Position numbers and translations under genes: made by a program | Assembly (NCBI GenBank): GCA_013180625.2 | Contig: SNVD02013723.1 | Coordinates: 496,001-560,000, forward strand | Length of the DNA stretch: 64,000 bases | Direction of reading: 5' to 3' | DNA from: Boswellia sacra | Lineage: Eukaryota > Streptophyta > Magnoliopsida > Sapindales > Burseraceae | Notes under the pieces: generated by a model | Databases searched by the model: none | What the model was told of the DNA's origin: nothing | Seen by the model: only the letters and a program-made list of their open reading frames with translations | Part shown: positions 32,670 to 43,139 of the stretch, piece after piece | Position numbering within the stretch: position 1 is the stretch's first letter | Layout of the letters: each line of letters begins with the position of its first letter

Positions 32670-33540
32670 GATTGTCTACAATGGATCAAGACCTTCACTT
32701 TACGAGTGGTGTCAAGATTGATTAAGAAAATAAATATAAATCATATAAACAACATAAGATTATGATTATTAAGCACATATTTAGGGTTAGAGAATCCTTA
32801 CTCTCATATCAAGGGTTTCATCCTTTCACCTTAGCAAGAGAGAAATTAGCAAGACATTATAAGAGAAAGAGCACAAAATGCAAGAAAAAGGAAATTCATT
32901 AAAAACATTAAAACAAGATAGAAACACAATACAATCCCAGCAAAGGCTAAGATGCCTTAATGGGTCAAGCACCTCTATTTATAGATACATTCAGGAGCAA
33001 ACTTGTCAAATTACAAAGGAATAATTGTCAAATATTAGATGCACCAACTTTGACAATTGGGGTAATTAGGTAAACTGACTTTGACCACCGATTTTGACAT
33101 TGAATTTTTGAGAATTTTAATCACATGTCTTCAATATCTCTCAGATTTATAGAACATCTTGATTCATACATTTTGGATACGTATTCTGAGAGATATGATC
33201 AAAATACTGAGGCATGGTCAGGCTGGGCCGAAACTGCAGATGGGTTCATTTCAAGCCCATTTTTGGTCTACTAAGAGCCCGAATTTGATGATACTTTTGA
33301 AATAAAATCTTGTAGATAATTTAATCAGCTTTTCAAAATATTAAGATTTGCACCATTCTGATCTATAAATAGAGAGTTATGCCCATTTTACCGAACCTGT
33401 AACAAAACCAAAATTAAGAGGAAGTTAATTCCAAAGATGCGAAGACTACAAATATACTTAAGTTGAGAAATTTAATGACACTATTAATACAATATGATGA
33501 ACTAAGCTCTTATTAAATATACATATTTAAGTGTTCATCA
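32670..33540 (-). repeat. E2 3' LTR, inner part
   Basis: Continues the E2 LTR after E3: GATTGTCTACAATGGATCAA matches 40914 on, and it ends AAGTGTTCATCA at 33540. Compared with the right LTR it lacks about 17 bp near 33128. Confidence 0.92.
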
Positions 33541-34849
33541 CACCCCCCAACTAGCTTATTGCTAGTCCCTAGCAATTAAAGCGTTATTATTTAGAAGTGA
33601 TTTATAGAATTTTACATCCAAGATGGTCATTATTGCACTCTCCTTGATTTTATCCAAATAAACAAACTCTCAACCGATTTTTTTTTTTAATGACTCATGT
33701 TCCCTTCAGTCAAGATATCAATAAACCTTCTTTTTGTGCTCAGTCGACACGTGACTATGGGGCTTATTAGAAAGAAGCCATATCGGTTCTAATATTTGTT
33801 AAGGCTAACAACTGTAGGTAGGAGGCATTCATTTATTTTATATATATATATTTTTTTTTGAAAGAATGCATCTTTAACCCATGTAGCGAGCCTTAGGCTA
33901 ATGACTCCCAGACCAGTTGGCCTTAGGGCATTAGGTGTTAAAACACCTCTTCGAGCTTAATGACTCGGGTTGCCAATGCTTTATTTTTGCTTAGAAACTT
34001 GTGGATAGTGCAATGTTCAATCCCATTAAGCTTTCTTCTTAATCCATGTAGTGAGCTTTGGGCCAATAGCTCCGAAACCAGTTGGTCTTAGGGTATTAGG
34101 TGTTGAGGCACCCCTCGGGCTTAATTGCTCGAATTAAGGAGGCTACGAGACCAAACTTATCCACAATTGCTCTCTTTTTTTACCTTTTTTTTTTCTTTAA
34201 CTTTTTTTTTTTTTTTACTTTCTCCTTCCTTTTGTTGTTATCCTAAACAAAATAAAAGAACTCAAATATTGCAACATTTCATTTCGCCACCCACAATCAT
34301 GCATCAAGGTATGTGTATGTGTGAAGAAAGGTTCATGAATACTTGCTTAACGAGTACATAAACACACAGTTTATTAAATGATAATGTTGTGAGAGTTCAT
34401 AGAATTGAATAATTCAAAGTGGAATGAATAAGACCTCCTTGTTATAAAATTCAAAAATCAAAACTAAATAATATCAAGTTAGCTAAAATGAGTTTACAAA
34501 ATCAAAATAAAATGACAAATTGGTTAGAATAGGTTTTCAAGAGTTCAAACTGGTCCTCCTTACTCTGCCATTCCTGACCCAGAATGCGTCTCAAGAGGAT
34601 TTGAACTCCTTACGCCACACTCTGAATCTAATTACTAACTCGCTTTTTTTTTTTTTACAAGAAAAAAGAAAATTCAAAAAATACTTATGTCTACTATCAT
34701 TCCCTCCCAACCAAATGAAACATTGTCCTCAATGTTTAAATGTAGAGAGATAAAGTATAGGAGACATTACCTGAAGCTTCTGTTATTCAAGAGAAATAAC
34801 CTGAAAGACTTATAAAATGCTAAAAATAAAAGAAAAGAAAAGAAAAAAA
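33541..34849 (-). other. E2 3' non-coding region with purine tract
   Basis: A G-rich purine tract (minus strand GTTGGGGGGTG) touches the LTR at 33541-33551. A block of about 110 bp (CATGTAG-GAGC with CCAGTTGG and TTAGGTGTT) occurs twice, at about 33876 and 34042. A similar block is found inverted in E1 at about 44810, showing that E1 and E2 share a 3' region. ACATTGAGGACAATG (minus strand, near 34725) is a conserved Athila-type 3' segment. No gene is seen. Confidence 0.7.
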
Positions 34850-35500
34850 TTACAAACAGAGATTCAGATCCAATTTGCACTTTTTGTTTTGCCCTCCTGA
34901 CCAATTAATTTGAGTACTAGCTGGGTCAGGTTCATACTCAACTGCTTCTAATTTATCGAGTAACTCACCAGCAAAAGTGGCAGAAACAAGGATCTGTCTT
35001 GCCGAATAAGGGATAAAATTTTGTTCCACAGCTGCATCAACAAAACTTATTAAAGGATCAAAGAAATTGTTAACATTCAACAAACCTATGGATTTTTTAT
35101 GGAGATTCAATTGGGCCCAAGAGGTAATTTGAAAAATTTCTTCGAGGGTACCAAAGCCACCTGGTAAAGCAATAAAAGCATATGAATTGATGAACATATG
35201 TGTCATGCATTCATACATAGAGGAGACTTGTAACTCATGCCCAACCATTTTTCCAACAATGCTTTCTATAGCCAAAGCTTTAGGAATAACTCCTAAAACT
35301 TGACTACCTCCGACACTTGCAACTCTTGACACACAACCCATTAACCCGAGGCTACCTCCCTCATAAACCACATAAATCTTTCTTTCAGCTAGTAGTCTAC
35401 CAAGATAATTTGCTGCCTTGACAAACTCTTCACTTTTACCTGATCGAGATCCACAGAATACACATATCTTTTGGATTCGACATTTTGAAGTTCCCTCCAT
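34850..35500 (-). CDS. Captured LOG-like cytokinin riboside 5'-monophosphate phosphoribohydrolase, 216 aa, intronless
   Basis: LOG enzymes release active cytokinin bases from their riboside monophosphates in the cytosol/nucleus. The frame covers the whole family length: ICVFCGSRSGK at about 12-22, the glycine loop YEGGSLGLMG at 46-55, VIPKAL, AFIALPGGFGTLEE at 108-121 (the family PGGxGTxxE), ITSWAQLNLH, GLLNVNNFFD, and a C-terminal tail ending in LDLNLCL. The first Met fits known LOG starts. Two core changes stand out: Cys98 in MYECMTHM, where the family has MxxR, and Glu in place of the first Gly of YGGGS. Plant LOG genes have several introns; this copy has none, and it lies in E2 between integrase and 3' LTR in the gag-pol direction. 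It is therefore a captured retrogene. A TATA-like CATAAATA lies about 50 bases upstream. Whether it is expressed or active is unknown. Confidence 0.9.
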   Translation of the reverse strand: MEGTSKCRIQKICVFCGSRSGKSEEFVKAANYLGRLLAERKIYVVYEGGSLGLMGCVSRVASVGGSQVLGVIPKALAIESIVGKMVGHELQVSSMYECMTHMFINSYAFIALPGGFGTLEEIFQITSWAQLNLHKKSIGLLNVNNFFDPLISFVDAAVEQNFIPYSARQILVSATFAGELLDKLEAVEYEPDPASTQINWSGGQNKKCKLDLNLCL

Positions 35501-36490
35501 GTTTATGCAACTCTCTAACTATGTGTGAAGAAGAGAACAAGAGATGTGGTATTTATGGAGTGCAAAAAGGTATGCTAATGATTACATCTATATAGGTAGC
35601 TCGGTTGTTTGTTGAAAAAGTTGACAATAATGCATAAAAACTCAAAAAAAATGATGAAATGAGACACCATAAGTCAAACAAAAGATACAAATTCAAAAAT
35701 GACAGCTATGAGGCATTAAAATTCAAAAATGATGGCACGCATGCATATGTACAGGTAGTTGTGACTGTGGCTCACATCTTCCTCTGGTTTTACGTCCAGA
35801 AACGGCTTAAACACCTTCTATGAGTTGGGGATATGCTTCCCATCCAGTTTTCTTATAAACTGGCAAACAGGGTCGTTTTGAGTCAGATTCCCAAGACTAT
35901 AGCATTCCTGCTCATCTCAGAATTATGTCCACAAATTAAAATTTTCACGCTGCACAAGTCCACAAGAATACGTCTCAAGAGTCACTTGGATATCATCCAA
36001 AGACTCCCTACTCAGTCCATTCTTGATGAACTGTAGTTTATCCTCTTGATTATTAGACAAATATCCCAAAGAGTGACAACGCTGGTTACAAGTCTATCTT
36101 GCACATCTGGGACAAACTTGTAACCTTTTCGCTCTTCGCTTTTTGGCGTAAGAGCTTTTTTCCATACCTGGCATGTGAGAAACAAGATTATCTGAAAATT
36201 CATAAGAAAATCAAACCTTGGCTTCGATTAACCATCTTACTTCGACAGGTATACCCTTACGCATCAACATCCTTACTCTTTCTGCGCGAGCATTGTAAAT
36301 TTTAAGCAAATCATTTGGAGGAAGAGAGGGAAAATGTTTGTGCAGATTTGAGAGAATGGTGTGCATGTAAAAATGCGAGAAAAGAAAGGAAAATGAATGC
36401 AATGTGAGCAACAGTTTTTAGGGAACTGAAAAATCCACTTTAAAAGTCACGGAGTACTGTATCCGCCACTTGACCGGGAAAGATCAATCC
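35501..36490 (-). other. E2 spacer between integrase and LOG-like gene
   Basis: No family recognised. Fragments of open frame on the minus strand (36411-36211 and 36203-36012) give peptides such as PNDLLKIYNARAERVRMLM, which are interrupted by stops and resemble nothing I know. They may be a relic of the element's third ORF. The part nearest the LOG-like start is pyrimidine-rich on the minus strand and looks like a 5' UTR. Confidence 0.4.
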
Positions 36491-37763
36491 TTAAAAAGGA
36501 TCGACTAAAGCAATGGACTCTTCATTTTGGTCAAAATTTTCAAAGAATGATTTTAACCGTTGTCCATAAACTTTAAACACATTACCATTCTTTAGGTTCT
36601 CGATTTCAACTGTTCCATGAGGGAAAACATTTTTAACAATGAAAGGCACAGTCCAACGAGACCGAAGTTTACCAGGAAACAAATACAATCTTGAATCATA
36701 CAAAAGAACTTTTTATGAAAGTTCAAAAGATTTTCTAACAATGGATTTGTCATGAAAAACCTTCATTTTTTCTTTGTAGATTTTAGAATTTTCATAAGCC
36801 TCATTCCTGATTTCTTCAAGTTCACTCAATTGGAGTTTACATGACTTGCAAGCATCATTCAAATTTGTGTTGAATGTTTTAATGGCCCAATAAGTTTTAT
36901 GCTCAATTTTCACAGGCAAGTGACAAGGTTTTTCATAAACTAGTCTATAAGGAGACATTCCCAATGATGTTTTAAAAGCAGTTCGGTAAGCCCAAAGTGC
37001 ATCATTAAGTCTTAAAGACCAATCTTTACGATTTGGGTTAACCGTTTTTTCTAAGATCTATTTTATTTCCCTATTGGCTAATTCAACTTGTTCACTTGTC
37101 TGTGGGTGATAAGGTGTAGAAATTTTATGGGTTATTCCATATTACTTCATTAAAGTTTCAAATGGTTTGTTACAAAAATGTGTACCCCCATCACTAATAA
37201 TGGCTCGAGGAATTCCAAATCTACTCAAGATATTCTCTTTCAAGAATTTGACAACTGTTTTGTCATCATTATTTCGACATAGAATTGCCTCGACCCATTT
37301 TAAAACATAGTCTTCTACAACAAGGATGTACACAAAACCAAATGATGGTGGAAAGAGTCCCATAAAATCAATACCCCAAAAGTCAAAGATTTCAACAACA
37401 AGAATGGGATTCAAAGGCATCATGTTTCTTTTTGAAATGGATCCCAATTTTTGACAATTTTTACACGTTTTGTAAAATGCATGTGCATCTTTAAATAAGG
37501 TGGGCCAATAAAATCCACATTGCAAGATTTAATAGCTGTTTTTTTAGATGAAAAATGTCCTCCACATGCTTTAGAATAACACTACTTACCTCACTGTCGG
37601 GTATGCATCTTCTTATTATTTGGTCTGGACAATATTTGAATAGATATGGGTCATCCCAATAAAAATTTTTTACCTCGGTTAAAAATTTCCTTTTGTCTTG
37701 AGCATTCCAATGAGGTGGCATTTTTTCTTGTTGCTCGCATGTGAGGGATGAAGAAATTGCCAC
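36491..37763 (-). pseudogene. E2 integrase, broken
   Basis: Order on the minus strand: a zinc-binding region with FYWDDPYLFKYCPDQIIRRC and NCQKLGSISKRN; the first acidic residue in FWGIDFMGLFPPS; the second in IISDGGTHFCNKPF; the third in a degenerate QVELANREIK after a stop; then [20 protein letters not shown]; and a C-terminal domain ([20 protein letters not shown]). Stops or shifts occur near 37530, 37140, 37010 and 36710. Similar text occurs in E1 integrase, so the two elements are of one lineage. The frame begins directly after a fusion with the protease-side sequence (see the deletion finding). Confidence 0.9.
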
Positions 37764-37772
37764 CGGATATGT

Positions 37773-38876
37773 CTAGTTCTCCCCAAGATATACATATTTC
37801 AGTCCTTCAGGTAAAGGCTTCAATTCTAACTTGGGAGCTTCCTCTTCCTTGCTTTCATTCATTTGCCCCAAGTCTTCGAATTTTGGTTTTGAGCATTTTT
37901 CCATCACCTGTGCACAATCCAATAAAGAACATATATCAGAAAGATCAAACTCTAGTTCCATACTTGATTCTAATAAATTCACCAAACAAGTTTCCAAAGG
38001 GTCGGAAGAACTCCCTTTTTGGATGTGATCTTCCACAATAGATTCAATCACATTGGCCTCATCAATTTCATCTTCTTTTTCATTTGGTTGTTTGCACATA
38101 TTAAAAACATTAAGTTCCAATGTCATGTTTTCAAATGATAACTTCATGACTCCATTCCTGCAATTAATCAAAGCATTAGAAGTAGCTAGAAATAGACACC
38201 CTAAAATAACAGGAATTGAATTGCTTACTTCCACTGGTTGTGTGTCCAAGACGATAAAATCCACTGGGTAAATGAATTTATCGACTCGAACTAATACATC
38301 TTCTATTACTCCTCTTAGTACTTTAATTAATCTATCAGCAAGCAAAAGAGTCACAGAAGTCGGCTTTAACTCACCTAGATTGAGTTTCTGAAAAACCGAA
38401 TATGGAAGCAAATTCACACTAGCACCAAGATCAAGTAAAGCTTGTTCAATTTTATGGTCTCCAATAACACATGAAATTGTAGGACAACCTGGATCCTTAT
38501 ATTTCACTGTATTATTATTTTGAAGAATAGCACTTACTTGCTCGGCTAGAAAGGCCTTCTTTTTCACATTCAGTTTTCTTTTCACAGTGCACAAGTCTTT
38601 CAAAAATTTTGCGTAAGAAGGTACCTGTTTGATCACATCAAGCAAAGGAATGTTGACCTTTACCTGTTTGAAAATTTCAAAGAATTCAGAATTGTGAGTT
38701 GGCTTCTTTTGTGTAGCTAATGCTTGAGGAAATGGAGGCACAGATGAGGATTTGGTTTCCTCTTTGCTAGGTGTTGGTTTGGCAACCTCTTCCTGCTCTT
38801 TAGAGATCGATTCTTCTTCTTTCTCACAAGGGTTAGGAATATGTTTTTCAACAACTTTACCCTTGCGAAGGGTCAT
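37773..38876 (-). CDS. E2 gag C-terminus and aspartic protease, 367 codons open
   Basis: Starts in the LRKGKVVE segment that opens the Athila-type pol linker, followed by a Glu/Ser/Pro-rich stretch (residues 10-60). Then come EFFEIFKQVKVNIPLLDVIKQ and PSYAKFLKDLCT, the usual pre-protease motifs. The retroviral-type protease has LLDLGASVNLLPYS at about 148-161, with Asp-Leu-Gly in place of the more common Asp-Thr/Ser-Gly, as is typical in this lineage. VEDVLVRVDKFIYPVDF-like text follows (IEDVLVRVDKFIYPVDFIVL), and IPVILGCLFLATSNALI marks the end of the fold. The frame is unbroken, in contrast to the flanking gag and integrase. Confidence 0.88.
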   Translation of the reverse strand: MTLRKGKVVEKHIPNPCEKEEESISKEQEEVAKPTPSKEETKSSSVPPFPQALATQKKPTHNSEFFEIFKQVKVNIPLLDVIKQVPSYAKFLKDLCTVKRKLNVKKKAFLAEQVSAILQNNNTVKYKDPGCPTISCVIGDHKIEQALLDLGASVNLLPYSVFQKLNLGELKPTSVTLLLADRLIKVLRGVIEDVLVRVDKFIYPVDFIVLDTQPVEVSNSIPVILGCLFLATSNALINCRNGVMKLSFENMTLELNVFNMCKQPNEKEDEIDEANVIESIVEDHIQKGSSSDPLETCLVNLLESSMELEFDLSDICSLLDCAQVMEKCSKPKFEDLGQMNESKEEEAPKLELKPLPEGLKYVYLGEN

Positions 38877-40240
38877 GACTGACTTGGCTTGGTCAAAATA
38901 ATGGTTATTTGAACTCCCTTTGAGTTAGATTGATCTTTGGGGTTTTGCAATGTTTGAGAAGGAAATTTTCGCTTCTCTTGGATGGTAAATGTAGATGCAA
39001 ATTTTGTAAGAGTTTCTGACAAATTTGCTAATGTTTGAGCAGTTTGACTATTGAAAGTCTCTTGTTTTGTAATGAATGAATGCAATGTTTCTTCAAAGTC
39101 ATTCCTAGGAGGAGGAGCATATACATGATCATGAGAATTTTGAAAATTTTGTTGTGTTTGAAAAGGGACTTGTGAAGATTGTGCATGTTATCATTTTTTC
39201 AACTAAAATTTGGATGATTTCTCCAACCAGGATTGTAGGTTTGTGAGTATGGATTGTGATTTGGTCTTTTGAAAGTATTCAAGGCATTGGTTTGTTCATA
39301 GAGACATTCCCTAAAGGCAGGCAAAGCTGGGCAATCATCAGTAGAATGGTCATTGTCATTACAAATGTTACAGACATTTTCTTGAATAGAGTTCAATTAA
39401 TCATTCTTTTTCATTTCTAAAGCCTCGACTTTTCTAGCTAGGGATGCATATTTAGCTTGAAGGTCATGGTCTTCCCTAAGGTTGTAAATGCCTCTATTGG
39501 ATGTCGAGGTTGGGGCCTTGCTTGGTACCTTATAAATGCCAGCAGTGTCCCAATTTTGTGCCTTTTCTACCAAGGAATCTATGTAGTCAAGTGCTTCCTC
39601 AGGGTCTTTTTCTTTAAATTCTCCATTACATATTAATTCCGCTAGTTACCTATCTTGAGCTGTTAACCCTTCATAGAAGTGTGCAACTATTCTCCAAGTT
39701 TCAAAACCATGGTGAGGACAGGTATTAAGTAGTTCCTTATACCTATCGCAACATTGGTAAAGGGTTTCTCCTTGTTTTTGAGAGAAATCAGAAATTTGTC
39801 TTTTAAGAAAATTTGTTCTATGGGTAGGAAAAAATTTTTTCAAAAATTGTTGTTTCATCTCATCCCATGAATTGATGGAATTCAACCTCAAATTTTGTAG
39901 CCATGTTCTAGCTTTATCTTTTAAAGAAAAAGGAAAAAGCTTTAATCTAATGGTATTTATTCTACAATTTGGGTCAGTGTACGAATTACATACCTCTTTA
40001 AAGAGTTTTAAGTGCGAATATGGGTTCTCCACATCAAGGCCATGAAAGGTGGGTAGAAGTCGAACAAAACTTGGATTGAATTGAAATGGATTGAATCTAG
40101 AGGAGAAACTATACAAGATGGTGCACTAGTCCTTATCGGATTCATGTAATCTCTGAGGGTTCTTCGTTAGTTCTGATCATTTTGTTGGGAACGGTTGTCC
40201 CCTTAATCCGTGAACCTTTCCACTAGATTGTCGGCCATGT
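38877..40240 (-). pseudogene. E2 gag with zinc knuckle, broken
   Basis: The gag core 40116-39646 has LLPTFHGLDVENPYSHLKLFKEV, LFPFSLKDKARTWLQNL, EMKQQFLKKFFPTHRTNFLKRQ and a CPHHGFETWRIV end, all characteristic of Retrotrans_gag in Athila/Tat elements. An upstream ADNLVERF...LRDYMNPIRT start is readable in broken frames (40240-40120). The knuckle C-N-I-C-N-D-N-D-H-S-T-D-D-C (CX2CX4HX4C) is in 39396-39199, and a coiled-coil Gln/Thr segment in 39085-38873. Stops separate the pieces. Confidence 0.9.
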
Positions 40241-40417
40241 TTTCTAAGGAAGATGATGTTTTTCTAACAAGTCTACCACTAGATGTTCGTGACCAAATTT
40301 TCATGCAAAAAAGAGAGAAGAAAAGAGAAGAAAAGATTAACACACAACAAAGTAAAAAATTGAGATCTAAAATGAGAGAAGGGAATACTTACAATTTTGC
40401 ACACCAATTTTTACCTT

Positions 40418-40434
40418 CCCTGGCAATGGCACCA
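40418..40434 (-). other. E2 primer-binding site (tRNA-Asp-like, diverged)
   Basis: The minus strand reads TGGTGCCATTGCCAGGG near the 5' LTR. This is the TGGCGCCGTTGCCGGGG type with a few CpG-type transitions. Confidence 0.75.
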
Positions 40435-40440
40435 ATAACT

Positions 40441-41797
40441 TGACACATCTGAAAAAGGATTACCTCCCAAGTATAGGAGTGTCGAATTAATAAACCCGGT
40501 GAGAAAGGGGTCGATCCACGAGGAAAAGAATTTTAGCGTTACAAACTATAAAGTAAGCAAATATGATATGAATGATTCAAAGAGATGACAAGATAATATC
40601 AACAAATATAAGTAAGAACAAGTTCGTAAACAATAAATGAGAATCACACAAGAGAAATCAACGCAATAATAATGAAAGCTAAGGTTAGGAGATCCGCCCT
40701 TGATATTTCAAATAAGGATAAACAACCGAATTTAGTTATATGAATTATATTTGCTTCGTTACCAATATTTATACCACTTCTTGTAAATGGGTTCAAGCAT
40801 CCAATGTGCCAATCTCCATATGTCTACAACAAATCAAGATTCCTAACTAGATTCGTGTCGGTAAGAAAGAACCATACGACATCTAGAAAGGATCTAAGTA
40901 TTTAATGTGCCAAGGATTGTCTACAATGGATCAAGACCTCCACTTTACGAATGGTGTCAAGATTGATTAAGAAAATAAATATAAATCATATAAACAACAT
41001 AAGATTATGGTTATTAAGCACATATTAACGGTTAGAGAATCCTTACTCTTATATCAAGGGTTTCACCCTTTCACCTTAGCAAGTGAGAAATTAGCAAGAC
41101 ATTATAAGAGAAAGAACACAAAATGCAAGAAAAAAGAAATTCATTAATAACATTAAAATAAGAGAGAAACACAATACAAGATCCCAGCAAAGGCCAAAAT
41201 GCCTTAATGGGTCAAGAACCTCTATTTATAGATACATTCAGGGGCAAACTTGTCAAATTACAAAGGAATAATTGTCAAATATTAGATGCACCAACTTTGA
41301 CAATTGGGGTAATTAGGTGAACCGACTTTAACCACCGATTTTGACATTGAATTTTTGATAATTTTAATCACATGTCTCCATGAAAGTCGTAGATATTTCT
41401 CTCAGATTTCTAGAACATCCTGATTCATACATTTTGGATATGTATTCTGAGAAATATGGTCAAAATACTGAGGCATGGTCAGGCTGGGTCGAAACTACAG
41501 ATGGGTCTACTTCAAGCCCATTTGTGGTCCACTAAGAGCCCGAATTTGATGATGCTTCTTACAATCTTGTAGATAATTTAATCATCTTTCCAAAACATTA
41601 AGATTTGCACCATTCTGATCTATAAATAGAGAGTTATGCCGATTTTACCAAACCTGTAACAAAACCAAAATTAAGAGGAAGTTAATTCCAAAGATGCGAA
41701 GACTACAAATATGCTTAAGTTAAGGAATTTAATGACACTATTAATGTAATATGATGAACTAAGCTCTTATTAAATATACATATTTAAGTGTTCATCA
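40441..41797 (-). repeat. E2 5' LTR, intact (1357 bp)
   Basis: TGACACATCTG...TGTTCATCA. It is the partner of the split left LTR. CTATTTATAG (41221-41230) is a plausible TATA region for the minus-strand transcript. Confidence 0.93.
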
Positions 41798-43139
41798 GGA
41801 GGCAACCCAAGCTATACTTTGATTTTCTACTTTCTTGTTAACTGTTTGTTTGTTTTCTTTATTTTTAAGTGCATTTTTCATTTTTGTTTCTATTTATTTA
41901 TTTAATTTGTGTTTATAAGTGTTTTCAGGACATTCCAGCTTAAGTGCTAAGTTTAGCTGAGTCATGACAGAAATGTTACACTCCTGCGCCAGAATCATTG
42001 TACCGTTGCATAAGCTTAGGACAAAGGACCCGTATTCCTAGGCAAGTAAGTTATGCCCCTGCGCCTAATTTACTTAAATTTTTTTCGAAATCCTACACCT
42101 TTGCGTCATAGATGTTGTGCTGCTACATGACCAGAATCCCAACATTTAGATTCTTAAGTTACGCCGTAGTACCGCCTTGCGCCAAAACTTTCTCGAATTT
42201 AAGAAAATTTATGTGAGAATTGCGCTCCGACGCCACGCCTTATGCGTGTCTGCATAATAAAATTAGGGCAAATTTAAATTGGGGATAACTATGCGCTCCT
42301 ACACGGTACAATCTACGCTCATACGCAACTTCGTTTTTTTTTTTTAAAAAAAAAGACTTGTCTTAGCCACTATTTTTCAAATCCACCTTAACTCTTTCAC
42401 TCTTTCTACGATGCCACCAACTCCATCGACCAAGGCCAACATAGCGCCGCTTGCATTTGCTTCCTTTACCACCTCAAGTTGCCCCTCTACACACACACAC
42501 TCTCTCTCTCTCTTTATATATATATAGACAAACTCCATTTCTCTCAATCTCTGTATTCCAGGTTTGATTCAGGTAAGTCACACCTCCTCCTTGTTTTAAA
42601 ATCCTTTTTTTTTTTTACTCACATTTCTTTAAGTCTACATAAATATGATGTTCTTGTTGATATTGAAGTGCATATGGCTACTGTAATTGGTAGATTTGAT
42701 ATATGGAGTTTGGGGGCATAAAAGGTGGACTATTTGGGAATGTTGTTGTGATGATTGATTTTTGAAAACAAATTGCATTGCGATTCTATCTTGGTTTCCA
42801 TTAGCATTTTGATTTTGATGGGTAGTTATACTGACTAATTGTGGTTGACATTTTGCATGTGATTATAATTTGGTTGGTGGATTGTTATGTTCTTTGGATT
42901 CATAAATATCATTTAGAACTGCAGGATAGTAAGTTAATATTAATGTGGATGGTTTGCTTTGAATAGAATACAGGGCAATTTTGGGATGACACTTTTTACG
43001 TCAATGCTATATTCACTATAGTTTATAATTGCCATTCCGTATATAGGTTCAAGTGTCATCACTTCTTTTGCACTACTGGTACAAGTAGAATTCAAAATTT
43101 GATGATATCCTTGCTTATCTTACTGTAGCGGGTTCTCAA
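41798..43139 (+). other. E1 interior after E2: degenerate, no intact gene
   Basis: Begins GGAGGCAACCCAAG, the conserved Athila segment after integrase, and continues to the env-position region. Simple repeats (AC)n, (CT)n and (TA)n lie at 42488-42530. GTAAGT-type donor and acceptor-like sites (42570) suggest the spliced third-ORF leader known in Athila elements. No protein is recognised. Confidence 0.6.

Larger units (their letters stand above)
23506..41797 (-). mobile_element. Ty3/gypsy retrotransposon E2 carrying a LOG-like gene, RT deleted
   Basis: The right LTR, 40441-41797, is intact at 1357 bp. The left LTR, 23506-23976 plus 32670-33540, is split by element E3. The ends are TGACACATC...GTTCATCA and the perfect 5-bp target duplication is GGAGG (23501-23505 and 41798-41802). 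A PBS (minus strand TGGTGCCATTGCCAGGG) adjoins the right LTR and a G-rich purine tract adjoins the left one, so it reads right to left. Gag, protease and integrase are present, but RT and RNase H are missing. A LOG-like frame sits between integrase and the 3' LTR. Without E3 the element is about 9.6 kb. Confidence 0.92.

Noticed and set aside
34850..35500. LOG-like frame as an ordinary host gene independent of transposons
   Set aside because: It has no introns, lies between E2 integrase and LTR in the element's direction with the element's 3' signals following it, and no target duplication or poly-A of its own was seen.
41940..42320. Recurrent TGCGCC/ACGC motifs in E1 as a repeat array
   Set aside because: The spacing is irregular and the flanking sequence does not align; it may reflect relics of LTR-like text but is too weak to call.
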